Assembly (NCBI GenBank): GCA_009779755.1
Contig: WRDO01000010.1
Coordinates: forward strand, 1-64,000
DNA from: Defluviitaleaceae bacterium
GTDB taxonomy: Bacteria; Bacillota; Clostridia; Lachnospirales; WQUN01
Reading direction: 5' to 3'
Length of the DNA: 64,000 nt
Part shown: positions 8,753-18,800 of the stretch, in pieces
Layout of the letters: each line of letters opens with the position of its first letter
Position numbering within the stretch: the first letter of the stretch is position 1
Notes under the pieces: model-generated
Told to the model about the DNA's origin: nothing
Seen by the model: only the letters and a program-made list of their open reading frames with translations
Database searches by the model: none
Position numbers and translations under genes: made by a program

Positions 8753-8821
8753 CTAAAATTTTAGTCAAACTTTTTCAAAAGTTCACATGGTGCGGGACGG
8801 AGTCCCATAATTTTAGTCTTA

Positions 8822-10294
8822 TTATTTTTCCGGCCTCATCGTCGGGAACAAAATCACGTCCCGTATCGAGTGCGAATCCGTCAACAGCATCACGAACCGG
8901 TCTACCCCCATGCCGAATCCTCCCGTAGGGGGCATCCCGTACTCGATGGCTGTGAGGAAATCCTCATCCATCATGTTAGCTTCGTCGTCACCGGCTTGTC
9001 GCTGCGCTTCCTGATACATAAAACGCGCGCGCTGGTCGATGGGGTCGTTAAGCTCCGAATAGGCATTGCAAAATTCCCGTCCCACGATAAAAAGTTCGAA
9101 CCGCTCGGTATAGTCGGGGTTATTTGGCTTTTTTTTCGTGAGGGGAGAAATTTCGAGCGGATGGTCCATGATAAACGTCGGCTGTATGATGTTTTTTTCC
9201 ACGAATTTATCAAAGAACGCTTCAAGTATATGTCCTTTACTAAAATGCGGTTGTACTTCCACGCCCTTTTCCTTGGCGGCGGCACGGGCTTCTTCTAATG
9301 AATGAATCGAATGGAAGTCCACGCCCGCATACTGCTTAACAGCCTCCGCCATCGTTATCCGCGCGAAGGGCTTCGACAAGTCGATTTCATGCCCCTCGTA
9401 AGTAATGACCGCCGTACCCAGCACATTTTGCGCCACTTCACGGAACATATCCTCTGTCAATGCCATCATGCCGTGGTAATCTGTGTACGCTTCGTATAAT
9501 TCAAGCATGGTAAATTCGGGGTTGTGCTTAAGGGAAATCCCTTCGTTTCGAAAGTTGCGCCCCATTTCATATACCCGATCGAAGCCGCCGACGATGAGCC
9601 GTTTAAGCGGCAATTCCAGCGCGATGCGCATGTACATTTCCATGTCCAACGTGTTGTGGTGGGTGAGGAACGGCCGCGCCGAGCCGCCCCCGGGGATGGT
9701 TTGCAGCACGGGGGTGTCCACTTCCAAATAGCCGCGGGCATCCAAAAACGACCGTATCGCCCGGACAATCGCCGTACGCTTTACGAACACGTCCCGTACC
9801 TCGGGGTTGACGATCAAGTCCAAGTAACGCTGGCGGTAACGGGCTTCCTTATCTTGCAAGCCGTGGTATTTTTCGGGCAAGACGTGCAGGCTCTTAACCA
9901 ACAGCGTAATGCCGTCGGCCTTGACCGAAACTTCACCCTTGTTGGTACGGAAAACGATCCCTTCCACGCCCACGATGTCGCCGATGTCGTATTGCTTAAA
10001 CGCGTCATAGGCTTCCTCGCCGATTTCCTCGCGTTTTACGTACACTTGGATGCGCCCGGCTTGGTCCTGTACGTCGATGAAGGACGCCTTACCCATCACG
10101 CGTTTGGTCATGAGCCGCCCGGCGATACCCACGGCTTGGTTCTCCATGGCTCCGAAATTGTCATGGATGGTTTGGCTGCGGGTCGTCACCTTGTACGTGG
10201 TATGGGCGAACGGGTCTTGTTTTGCGGCTTGTAATGCCTGCAGCTTGTCCAATCGGATACGCTGCTGCTCGTTAAGGTCTAATTGCATTTCCAT
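8822..10294 (-). CDS. lysS: Lysyl-tRNA synthetase, class II
   Basis: A 490-residue class IIb synthetase of normal length. The N-terminal OB-fold anticodon-binding domain covers about residues 55-150, motif 2 is FRNEGISLKHNPEFTMLE, and motif 3 is FGMGVDRFVMLLTD near the C terminus. It charges tRNA-Lys in the cytoplasm. It lies 17 bases downstream of greA, an arrangement common in Clostridia, and is presumably expressed from the greA promoter. Confidence 0.97.
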   Translation of the reverse strand: MEMQLDLNEQQRIRLDKLQALQAAKQDPFAHTTYKVTTRSQTIHDNFGAMENQAVGIAGRLMTKRVMGKASFIDVQDQAGRIQVYVKREEIGEEAYDAFKQYDIGDIVGVEGIVFRTNKGEVSVKADGITLLVKSLHVLPEKYHGLQDKEARYRQRYLDLIVNPEVRDVFVKRTAIVRAIRSFLDARGYLEVDTPVLQTIPGGGSARPFLTHHNTLDMEMYMRIALELPLKRLIVGGFDRVYEMGRNFRNEGISLKHNPEFTMLELYEAYTDYHGMMALTEDMFREVAQNVLGTAVITYEGHEIDLSKPFARITMAEAVKQYAGVDFHSIHSLEEARAAAKEKGVEVQPHFSKGHILEAFFDKFVEKNIIQPTFIMDHPLEISPLTKKKPNNPDYTERFELFIVGREFCNAYSELNDPIDQRARFMYQEAQRQAGDDEANMMDEDFLTAIEYGMPPTGGFGMGVDRFVMLLTDSHSIRDVILFPTMRPEK

Positions 10295-10311
10295 AAAAAG
10301 CTCCTAAGCGG

Positions 10312-10785
10312 TTAAGCGATTTTAAGTATTTTGTACTTGATTACCCCATCCGGGGCTTCTACGGATATATTGTCGCCGACTTTTTTATCCAACAAAGCCA
10401 TACCCAAGGGCGACTCGTTGGAAATACGCCCGCCGATGGGGTCAGCCTCGGTGGAACCGACGATTAAGTACTCGACTTCTTCATTAAATTCCTTATCCAG
10501 GATCGTCACTTTCCTGCCGATGGTAACGGCGTCCCCGTCAAGCTCATCCTCGTCGATAACTTCGGCGTTGCGCAGCATCTTTTCGATCAGTCCGATGCGT
10601 GCTTCGATTTCGGCTTGCTCTTCCTTGGCGGCGTCGTATTCCGCGTTTTCGGAAAGGTCGCCTTGGCTGCGGGCCTCCTTTATCTTGGCGGCTACGTCTT
10701 TACGGCGCACGACCTTCAATTCCTGCAGTTCGTCCTCCAGCCGTTTTAAACCTTCGTAAGTTAACATTGTTTTCTTTTCAGCCAT
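10312..10785 (-). CDS. greA: Transcription elongation factor GreA
   Basis: A 157-residue GreA. The N-terminal coiled coil carries the acidic tip motif [14 protein letters not shown], and the C-terminal FKBP-like domain contains [17 protein letters not shown]. It rescues backtracked RNA polymerase by stimulating transcript cleavage. I choose the ATG at 10785 (MAEKK) because AAAGGATGAG lies at proper distance; an ATG at 10794 would sit directly on the ribosome site. Upstream there is a consensus promoter and a terminator-like leader hairpin. Confidence 0.96.
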   Translation of the reverse strand: MAEKKTMLTYEGLKRLEDELQELKVVRRKDVAAKIKEARSQGDLSENAEYDAAKEEQAEIEARIGLIEKMLRNAEVIDEDELDGDAVTIGRKVTILDKEFNEEVEYLIVGSTEADPIGGRISNESPLGMALLDKKVGDNISVEAPDGVIKYKILKIA

Positions 10786-10827
10786 TTTACTCATCCTTTC
10801 TGTTTGTTTCGAATGCTAATAAAAATA

Positions 10828-10881
10828 AAAGTCGGCGGAGTGAAAACTGCGCAGCAATTTTCGCGAACATCGCCCGACTTT
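10828..10881 (-). promoter_or_regulatory. Terminator-like hairpin in the greA leader
   Basis: In the minus-strand transcript AAAGTCGG (10881-10874) pairs with CCGACTTT (10835-10828), extended by CG pairs past a one-base bulge. An inner hairpin and a U-rich tract (UUUUAUUUUU) follow. It lies between the promoter at 10907-10935 and the greA start, so it could attenuate transcription before greA. Confidence 0.6.
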
Positions 10882-10906
10882 GTAATTATGGTTTGCAACC
10901 GCCCGA

Positions 10907-10935
10907 ATTATACGAAGGGTACATGGGATTGTCAA
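10907..10935 (-). promoter_or_regulatory. Consensus promoter for greA-lysS
   Basis: The minus strand carries a perfect TTGACA (10935-10930), a 17-base spacer and a perfect TATAAT (10912-10907). The predicted start near 10900 leaves a leader of about 115 bases. Confidence 0.85.
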
Positions 10936-11052
10936 TAACCCGTATCTGCGAAATCATATTTCAAAAAAAGGATTTTCCTCACTCGCGTCGAACTATATAG
11001 CGAGTAAAATTCAATTCGCTTCGCTTGTACATCTCCTTTAAAGGGTGTTAAC

Positions 11053-12864
11053 ATGCTCTATTCGGATGAAATAATCCGGGAAGTCCGCGCGCAAAACGAT
11101 ATCATTGACGTGGTAAGCACGTACGTGCCGTTGCGTATGCGCGGCGGTCGCCATTGGGGCTCGTGCCCGTTCCATCAGGAGAACACGCCGTCCTTTACCG
11201 TCAACAGTGACACGCAATTCTTTCATTGCTTCGGCTGCGGCGCGGGCGGCAATGTGATCACGTTTGTTATGAGAATCGAGCATATGGACTTTGTCGATGC
11301 GTTAAAATTGCTGGCCGACAGGGTCCATTTTATATTGCCCCAGCCCGGGGATTCCCGCGCGGAAAGGGTTAAGCACGCGGAAAAGGCAAAAGCCGCCGAA
11401 TATAATAAAATTGCCGCGCGATTTTTCCACGAACAATTAAACGCCCAAAACCCCTTCGCCTCCGAGGCACGGGAATACCTGAAGGTGCGCGGCGTCAATG
11501 AAAAGGTGCAAACCCTCTTCGGCTTGGGTTTATCGCCCCCGGGGTGGGATAATTTGCTGCGGCATTTGACCGCGTCCTCTACGGGCGAAGCGCCCCCGAC
11601 CCCCTCGGACTTACATAAAGCAGGACTGTTAAGCATGAGCCATAAAGAAGGCAACCGATATTACGACCGCTTCCGCGAACGGCTGATGTTCCCCATTATC
11701 GACCCTTCCAAGCGGGTGGTGGGTTTCGGCGGGCGTATCATGCGGGAATCGGCGGACGAAGCGAAGTACCTCAACTCACCCGAAACGAGCCTTTTTAATA
11801 AAAGCAGCCAATTGTACGCGCTTAATTTGGCAAGGAAAACACGTTCGACGGAATTGATTGTCGTGGAAGGGTATATGGACGTAATCGCATTGTTTAAAGC
11901 GGGCTTTACCAACGCGGTGGGTGTGCTGGGTACGGCGATTACCGCGCGCCACGTACAGTTATTGCGCCGCAACGGCTGCGCAACGGCGTTATTGTTATTG
12001 GATTCGGACAACGCGGGTACCGCCGCCGCGCTTAAGTCGATTCCCCTGTTATTGGAGGGCGGCCTGCGTGTGAAGGTATTGCAGGTACCCGACGCCAAAG
12101 ACCCCGACGAATTCTTGCAAAATTACGGCGCGGAGCGGATGGGTAAACTGCTTGCGAACGCGCAGAGCCACATCGTTTTCCAAATAGGCTTGACGCAAAA
12201 AAAATACGACATGGACAAAACCGAGGACCGCATCCGTTTTACGGAGGAAGCGGCGTCCTTGCTGGCCCCCCTTTCATCGGAAATCGAAACCGACGCTTAT
12301 GTGCAGGAGACTGCACGCGCATCGCACATCGCTCCGTCCGCCATCTTCGCAGAGGTAAAAAAGCAACGCGACAGGATAAACGCCGACGGGGGACAAGCCC
12401 CGCTTCGCCAATCCTTCCGCAATGTGCGCAAAGGCGCCGAGGACCCCGGCGTACGCGAGGCGCGGAGGCAATTGCTGTGCCTTGCCCTCACCCACCCGCC
12501 TGCCGCTCGCGCTTTGGCGGACAGCGGCTGCCTTTCCCCCGAGGAAATGGGTAACGACGTATTTTCGCAAATACTTGCCCTATCCTACCAAAATATTTTT
12601 CCCGCGCCCGCCGACATCGTTTCCCGTTTCGAAACGACCGAAGCGCAGCAACAGGCCGCTGAGGTTTTTACCAAGCCGATTACCTATTCCACGCTGTTGG
12701 AGATGGAAAAATCGTTAAATGAAATGGCCGTGATAATCAAACGCGCGTTTATCGACACCCAAATCGAGCTGTGCGGTTCCAAAAACGACTTGAATGCCGT
12801 AAATTCGCTGGTTTTAAGCAAGAAAAACCTGCAATCGCAGTATATAACCCTATCGAATGGTTAA
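11053..12864 (+). CDS. dnaG: DNA primase
   Basis: A 603-residue DnaG. The N-terminal zinc ribbon has CPFHQENTPSF and FHCFGCGAGG. The Toprim domain holds IVVEGYMDVIALF and LLLLDSDNAG. A C-terminal DnaB-interaction region shows low similarity, as usual. It makes RNA primers at the replication fork. AAAGGGTG precedes the ATG. It is the first gene of the dnaG-rpoD-trmK macromolecular-synthesis run. No convincing promoter could be picked in the 258-base gap upstream. Confidence 0.96.
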   Translation: MLYSDEIIREVRAQNDIIDVVSTYVPLRMRGGRHWGSCPFHQENTPSFTVNSDTQFFHCFGCGAGGNVITFVMRIEHMDFVDALKLLADRVHFILPQPGDSRAERVKHAEKAKAAEYNKIAARFFHEQLNAQNPFASEAREYLKVRGVNEKVQTLFGLGLSPPGWDNLLRHLTASSTGEAPPTPSDLHKAGLLSMSHKEGNRYYDRFRERLMFPIIDPSKRVVGFGGRIMRESADEAKYLNSPETSLFNKSSQLYALNLARKTRSTELIVVEGYMDVIALFKAGFTNAVGVLGTAITARHVQLLRRNGCATALLLLDSDNAGTAAALKSIPLLLEGGLRVKVLQVPDAKDPDEFLQNYGAERMGKLLANAQSHIVFQIGLTQKKYDMDKTEDRIRFTEEAASLLAPLSSEIETDAYVQETARASHIAPSAIFAEVKKQRDRINADGGQAPLRQSFRNVRKGAEDPGVREARRQLLCLALTHPPAARALADSGCLSPEEMGNDVFSQILALSYQNIFPAPADIVSRFETTEAQQQAAEVFTKPITYSTLLEMEKSLNEMAVIIKRAFIDTQIELCGSKNDLNAVNSLVLSKKNLQSQYITLSNG

Positions 12865-12902
12865 AATAAAACATGTGCGTTGCACGAGAGGATGGGTTTC
12901 CG

Positions 12903-13979
12903 TTGAAGCCTTTTGAAGACCCCATGCTGATGAACCGCCTGCAGGAATTGGTGATTGTCGGCAAAAAGAACAAAAACACCCTCGACCATAAGGAGATTAT
13001 GGAATTCCTGGGTGATATCGACCTTGACCCCGACCAAGTGGAAAAGGCTTACGAATGGTTGGAAAGCCAAGGCCTTGAACTTTCCAGCGGCATGATAACG
13101 GACGTGGAGAAGGAAAAGGAAATCGACCTCGCCGCCGTTGAAGGCGCGATCAACATCGACGACCACGTCCGCATGTACTTAAAGGAAATCGGCAAGGTAC
13201 CGCTGTTGACCGCCGAAGAGGAAATCGACCTAGCCAAACGTATGGAAGCCGGCGACGAAAAAGCGAAGCAACGCTTGGCGGAAGCGAATCTGCGCCTTGT
13301 GGTAAGCATCGCCAAACGGTATGTGGGCCGCGGAATGCTCTTCCTTGACCTGATCCAGGAAGGTAACCTCGGTTTGATCAAAGCCGTGGAAAAATTCGAC
13401 TATAAAAAAGGTTATAAATTCAGTACCTACGCCACTTGGTGGATACGCCAAGCCATCACCCGCGCCATCGACGACCAAGCACGCACCATTCGCATCCCCG
13501 TGCATATGGTGGAAACGATAAACAAACTGATCCGCGTTTCACGGCAATTATTACAGGAACTGGGCAGAGACCCCAGCCCCGACGAGCTCGCCAAGGAAAT
13601 GCAAATGCCCGTGGAAAAGGTACGCGAGATATTAAAGATCGGGCAGGACCCCGTTTCCTTGGAAACACCCATCGGCGAGGAAGAGGACTCCCATCTCGGC
13701 GACTTTATCCCCGACGACGACATCCCCGCGCCGAGTGAAGCCGCGGCGTTTACCTTATTAAAGGAACAACTCTTCGACGTACTCGATACGCTGACCGACC
13801 GTGAGGAAAAGGTTTTGCGTTTGCGCTTCGGCCTGGACGACGGCCGCGCCCGTACGTTGGAAGAAGTGGGCAAGGAATTTAACGTAACGCGCGAGCGCAT
13901 CCGTCAAATTGAGGCAAAAGCGCTGCGTAAGCTGCGACACCCCAGCCGCAGCAAAAAACTTAAGGATTATTTGGATTAA
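12903..13979 (+). CDS. rpoD: RNA polymerase primary sigma factor RpoD/SigA
   Basis: About 358 residues. Region 1.1 remnant is at the N terminus; regions 1.2-2.4 include [19 protein letters not shown] and the -10 recognition [15 protein letters not shown]; region 3 follows; region 4.2 is [18 protein letters not shown]. It is the housekeeping sigma factor that reads the TTGACA/TATAAT promoters noted here. I prefer the TTG at 12903 because GAGAGGATGGG lies in front of it. The in-frame ATG at 12873 has no visible ribosome site and would add ten residues. Confidence 0.95.
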   Translation: MKPFEDPMLMNRLQELVIVGKKNKNTLDHKEIMEFLGDIDLDPDQVEKAYEWLESQGLELSSGMITDVEKEKEIDLAAVEGAINIDDHVRMYLKEIGKVPLLTAEEEIDLAKRMEAGDEKAKQRLAEANLRLVVSIAKRYVGRGMLFLDLIQEGNLGLIKAVEKFDYKKGYKFSTYATWWIRQAITRAIDDQARTIRIPVHMVETINKLIRVSRQLLQELGRDPSPDELAKEMQMPVEKVREILKIGQDPVSLETPIGEEEDSHLGDFIPDDDIPAPSEAAAFTLLKEQLFDVLDTLTDREEKVLRLRFGLDDGRARTLEEVGKEFNVTRERIRQIEAKALRKLRHPSRSKKLKDYLD

Positions 13980-13996
13980 ACGGAAAGGATATTAAT

Positions 13997-14707
13997 ATGA
14001 AGACTCCGTACCGACTGACGGAAAGCACCCCAAAGACCAACCTTTCGGCCCGTCTTGCGATGGTTTTATCCATGATAGGCGGCGACTGCGCGGTACTGGC
14101 CGATATCGGCACCGACCATGCCCAGCTTCCCGTTGCCGCCGTACATTTGAACATGGTGGTGCGCGCCATCGCTTGCGACATCGCGCCCGGCCCGCTGAGC
14201 CAAGCCGTGACGGGCATTTACAGTTCGAAGATGGGCGACCGAATCACCACGCGTTTGGGCGACGGGTTTGACCCGCTGGCTGAAGGCGAAGCGGACGTGG
14301 CGGTCATTGCGGGAATCGGCGGGTTAAATATCGTGGGTATCCTCGAAAGGGGCAGCGCGAAGGCAAAAACCGCCAAACGTTTGATTTTGCAGCCCCAAAG
14401 CGACACCATGAAGCTGCGCAAAAACCTGCATCGCTTGGGTTATTTTATCGCGAACGAACGTTTGGCACGCGAGGGTGACCGTTTTTATGTCATCCTGATG
14501 GTTACGCCATCCTCCGGCGTACCGCTTCCATGGACGGAGCGGGAATACAGCTTGGGCAGATACCTCACGAACGAAACGGATTGGAAGGATTACCTGTCCG
14601 CGGAAATAAAACGGCTGGAGAATTACATAACCTCCGGCGCGAACGGCGAAAAACGTGATGAATACGAGCAACGATTGGTTTGGTTGCGTGAAGCCATGGA
14701 AGAATAA
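13997..14707 (+). CDS. trmK: tRNA (adenine(22)-N(1))-methyltransferase TrmK
   Basis: A 236-residue Rossmann methyltransferase. The SAM motif is VLADIGTDHAQLPV, and a downstream GIGG occurs in VIAGIGGLNI. A helical C-terminal extension follows, as in TrmK/YqfN. It methylates A22 of tRNAs. It follows rpoD by 17 bases behind GGAAAGGATATT, the position known for trmK in Bacillota. It ends the operon; a hairpin lies about 55 bases downstream. Confidence 0.92.
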   Translation: MKTPYRLTESTPKTNLSARLAMVLSMIGGDCAVLADIGTDHAQLPVAAVHLNMVVRAIACDIAPGPLSQAVTGIYSSKMGDRITTRLGDGFDPLAEGEADVAVIAGIGGLNIVGILERGSAKAKTAKRLILQPQSDTMKLRKNLHRLGYFIANERLAREGDRFYVILMVTPSSGVPLPWTEREYSLGRYLTNETDWKDYLSAEIKRLENYITSGANGEKRDEYEQRLVWLREAMEE

Positions 14708-14761
14708 AAACATTTTTGCCATTCTTAACACAGTATTTTTTTTCGCATCCTGCTTAAACTA

Positions 14762-14795
14762 GAATCGCAGCCCAATATGCTGCGATTCATTTATT
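14762..14795 (+). terminator. Hairpin after trmK / in the leader of the lipoprotein gene
   Basis: A perfect nine-base-pair stem, GAATCGCAG with CTGCGATTC, has a nine-base loop and is followed by ATTTATTT. It probably ends dnaG-rpoD-trmK. It also lies only a few bases before the AAGGAGG of the next gene, so a leader role is possible. Confidence 0.55.
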
Positions 14796-14812
14796 TAAGG
14801 AGGATATCCAAT

Positions 14813-15670
14813 ATGAAGTATAGAAAAACATTGGCGGCTACGGCCCTCATCGGCTTGATGGCGATTACGGGTTGTTCCCGCGGCGCGTTTCCCGAAAACA
14901 ACGAGGCCAATTATAACGGCGAACGCCTTGTGCGTTCCGTAACGCGCAACGCGGACGGATACACCGGTTACAACCGTAATATGCGTAATACGCGCGGTTT
15001 TACCCGCAACCTTAACCGCCAAACCGACCGCTATACCACCGATAACACGTACGGCTTAAACCAAAACCGCCACACCGGCGTACGCTCCAACAACCATTAC
15101 AACCGCAGCACCCGCGGACTCAGAACGCACCGCTACGGCAGCCGTTACAACGACCGCTACGAAACCGGACGTATGGACCATACCTTCGGCTACGAAAACA
15201 GCAACTACGGTATGGAACTTAACCGTAATTACCTGAACACCCGCACCCACAGGGCTGACAGGAACAGCGTCGGCAACAGGACCGAAAACAGAGCCGAAAA
15301 CAGGACCGAAAGCAGAATCGACAACAGAACCAACAACAGGACCGGTATCACCTTAAACGATAACCGTCAGCAAACCGTACCCGTAATCGCCGTAGACGAC
15401 AACATGGAAGCCAACAGCCGCGTAGCGGAATTCTTCGCCGCGCGCCGCAACCGCACCAACGAAACCAACCCCAACCAACCCGACACCCAACCCATGCCCG
15501 CGCCCAACAAACCCGACACCCAACCTATGCCCGCACCCAACCAAAAACCCGACACACAACCCATGCCCGCACCCGGTAACGGAAATGAAACTACGCCCGA
15601 TACGACCCCCGGCAACGGCACGCATAAGCCCGCAAAAGTACACCCGAACGCAAAACGCGCGATGAAGTAA
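14813..15670 (+). CDS. Asn/Arg/Thr-rich repeat lipoprotein
   Basis: A 285-residue predicted lipoprotein. The start at 14813 is set by AAGGAGG eight bases upstream. A short signal sequence ends at the lipobox ITGC with Cys21. The mature part has very low complexity: about 140 residues rich in Asn, Arg, Tyr and Thr, then a run of short NRTENR-like units, then three copies of PDTQPMPAP and a basic tail. No known domain is seen. It should be anchored on the outer face of the membrane, and the basic, Asn-rich body may bind anionic wall polymers. A terminator follows. Confidence 0.85.
   Translation: MKYRKTLAATALIGLMAITGCSRGAFPENNEANYNGERLVRSVTRNADGYTGYNRNMRNTRGFTRNLNRQTDRYTTDNTYGLNQNRHTGVRSNNHYNRSTRGLRTHRYGSRYNDRYETGRMDHTFGYENSNYGMELNRNYLNTRTHRADRNSVGNRTENRAENRTESRIDNRTNNRTGITLNDNRQQTVPVIAVDDNMEANSRVAEFFAARRNRTNETNPNQPDTQPMPAPNKPDTQPMPAPNQKPDTQPMPAPGNGNETTPDTTPGNGTHKPAKVHPNAKRAMK
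15479..15574 (+). repeat. Triplicated PDTQPMPAP-coding repeat
   Basis: Three near-identical tandem units of about 30-33 bases code for PDTQPMPAP within the lipoprotein gene. Copy number may vary between strains. Confidence 0.8.
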
Positions 15671-15702
15671 GCAACGGATTATAATCAATCGATGCAAGAT
15701 TG

Positions 15703-15733
15703 GGCTATTGGTTGTGCGCCAATAGCCTTTTCT
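15703..15733 (+). terminator. Rho-independent terminator after the repeat lipoprotein
   Basis: GGCTATTGG (15703-15711) pairs perfectly with CCAATAGCC (15719-15727) across a seven-base loop, followed by TTTTCTT. Confidence 0.85.
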
Positions 15734-15845
15734 TGTGTTTGCCCACCAAAGCCGGAAATATGTATTAACCGTTCAAAAAAAAATTTTATTAAATTTCATA
15801 TGTGCGTGAAACTTCACAGACAAGGTATCAAAATGCGCGTAGAAT

Positions 15846-15880
15846 TGGTTTTAAAGATTTTTATTAAATCATTAAAACCA
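15846..15880 (+). promoter_or_regulatory. Leader hairpin just before the giant surface-protein gene
   Basis: The inverted repeat TGGTTTTAA / TTAAAACCA is perfect over nine bases and ends two bases before the AAAAGGAGCG ribosome site. It may stabilise the mRNA 5' end or gate translation. I see no clear promoter boxes in the 15734-15845 stretch. Confidence 0.45.
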
Positions 15881-15898
15881 TAAAAGGAGCGTTTTAAA

Positions 15899-18800
15899 AT
15901 GGTGAAAAGAAAAAATGCACCGGGTCGCAAACTGGCAATTTTACTTAGTTTGATTTTGGCATTGGGGCTGGTTACGCCCTTCGGCGTACGCGCGGATGAT
16001 GTGCCGGATCCGGCGTTCAGCGTCGGAAGTCAAAGTTATAACAGTTTGGCGGACGCATTGGCGTCCGTTGGTGCGGGAGCAACGGCCACCCTTATCCAAT
16101 TGAGGGATTATGAACGCACCGGTGAGGTGCTCATTGAAGGTGGCAGAAATGTAACCATCGACACAGGTCCCCACACACTGACAATCATACCGAGGGTTAT
16201 CGCAGTTTTTGGCGGGGGTGGCGGATTTATCGTAAGGGGTGCATCTACTTTTACGGTAACGGCAACCGGCGTGGCAACCGCAGCGGCGTTACATTTTACG
16301 ATAGATCAAAGCCAAATGAATGCAGTAACGGTTGAAAGTAATTCATCGGTTATTATTAACAACGGCATACGAATCCAAAGCCCGGCAAGTTGGTCAACAG
16401 CCGTTCGCGCTTCCGGTGACAGTACAGTTATAATTAACAACGGTATTGTGTTTGAAAATTCGGGAGGTTCAAATATTACTGCGGTTCGAACCCTTGGTTC
16501 CGCCAATGTTACCGTTCATGGCGGTATAGCATTTCATTCATCGGGATCGTCTGCAGGAGGCGTAGATGCGCAAGGTGAAAGTGAAGTCGTAATTTATAAC
16601 GACATTGAATTTATAAATACAGGAAGTTCAAGCAAGGCGGTTCAAACTTATAATTCCGCCAATGTTACCGTGCAAGGCGGTATAATATTTAATTCACCAG
16701 GAGAATCGTTTGCAAGAGGCGTGGATGCGCAAGATCAAAGCAAGGTTACGGTTCACGGAGGCGTCACTTTAAATAATACCGGTACTGCAGCCGGTGGTGT
16801 TCATGCTTCCGGTGAAAGTGAAGTTAAAATCCATAACGGTATTGTATTTGAAAACGCGGGAAATCAAGCTACAGCGGTTCAAACCTTTGATTCTGCCGAT
16901 GTTACCGTGCAAGGCGGTATTTTATTTAATTCACACGGAACGTTTGCACGGGGAATAGATGCTTATGATAAAAGTGAAGTTGAAATTTTTGGAGGCATCA
17001 CTATAAATAATATCGGTAATGCGTCCAGGGGTGTAAGCGCGAGTCATGACACAAAAATTACTGTACACGACGGTATAATTATTAACCGGGCAACCGGTAG
17101 TATAGACGGTGTTAGTGCCAATAGGGGAACTATAAATAATATCCCGGATAGCGGTGGAAGTAACGTTGTTATCCACGGAGGCATCAGCATAAACCATGCC
17201 GACAATGCAGAAGCCGGAGCTATTAACGGTATCATCGCCGGCGCAAACAGTAATATAACGGTAAACGGAGATATAAATATATCGAGTGATATAGAAAGTT
17301 CGTTTGTTACCCGTGGTGTAGCAATCGGAGCAGAATCGGTGGGATCCGTTGCCGGTACAAGTACAGTATCAGTTAACGGTGATGTTAATGTTAACACAAA
17401 CGTTGGTCATAATAGAGGTATTGATGCTTCCGCAATAAACAGCTCGGTAATCATAAACGGCGATGTATCCGTTTCCGGACGAGGTCAATCAGGCAGCGGG
17501 GTGGAAGTTTCGAATGGCGGGACGGTTACGGTCATGGGCAACGTTACGTATACCGTTGATTTTGTTGCGAATGATGCCTTTGGTATAAATTGGGGGGGAG
17601 CTTCCGCTGTCAGAGTACAGTCAAGCGGCGGCAACGTTCACGTAGACGGCGATGTAAAAATGATCGTTACCCATGAGGAAGAAGTGAACAGCACCGCCAT
17701 ACGTGCAAACGGTGCTAATGCGGAAGTTCATATAACCGGCGATGTATATATCAATACCATCGGTATTAAAGGGTTGACCGGAAATTTTGCCGTTTCTTTA
17801 GGCTCTCAAGCCCAAGTAACGGTTGGATCAATAAGAACTCCTCCAAACAGTAATGCGCCTGCATTTAATATAAGCGGCGGTTCAAGATTGACCGTAACCC
17901 AAGAGATGTTTAATCATGATTTCAGCCGTATTTGGGGAGCTAACTCCGGGATTACCATCCAAGAAGGTGCAACATTCACAAACGACGGAAGAATTGAAAT
18001 AGCTTCTGGGAGCTCGTTCAATATAAACGGTCGTTTGATAAACAATTCATTAATTACGATTGGTGCGCCAAATGGTACATTTATCCGGGGCGAGCATGGA
18101 ACCATTACGAACACCGGTTATATTATCATTTCAAGTGTTTCCACTTTGCCACTGCCGCCAGCCGTCACCAATATTGACGATAGATTTATTATTAACCCAC
18201 AAGGGGGTACGCTGACTATTGGGGGTGTTAATTTTACAAGCACCCTTATCTTGTTATCTGGGAAAAATCACCCGATTTATGACCTTTCCGATGTACCCGT
18301 AATTACGCGGCAGGGTTTCGATTTTATGGGATGGTTTACAAGCCCGCATTTAAATACTTGGCAAGACACGCAAGAAATAACAAAAACGGCGCAGCTTGGC
18401 GTATTGGATGCCCATGAAAATAATAGTTTCATTTTCGCACAATGGGATGGACATAACTTTAACCTTACCGTTAACGGCAGCTTTGCGCCCGAATCAGGAG
18501 CCGGTGAAGTAAAAGCAGGAACATTTCGTACCATCCATGCGGGAGAACGCGACGGATATACCTTCGCCGGGTGGACGGCTACCCCGTGGGCATCGTTCCA
18601 AAATGCTAATAATCCGACAACAGGTGTTTTTATGCCCGGCAGTGATGTAACCGTAACGGCCAATTGGACATCGACAGGACCGGTTGGTACCGTCATAAAC
18701 ATCGCGGCAATCGGCGGTGTAACCGCACCCGTCGCGGGCCAAGTACCCGTTACCGTGATAACCGAAACCGATCAATTTACGGGTACGGTTACATGGAACG

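Noticed and set aside
15692..15883. Small plus-strand open frame before the giant gene
   Set aside because: It runs through a terminator hairpin and has no ribosome site.
16300..17500. Repeat array resembling a CRISPR at first sight
   Set aside because: The repeats are imperfect, spaced by multiples of three and lie within one open reading frame coding for beta-helix coils.
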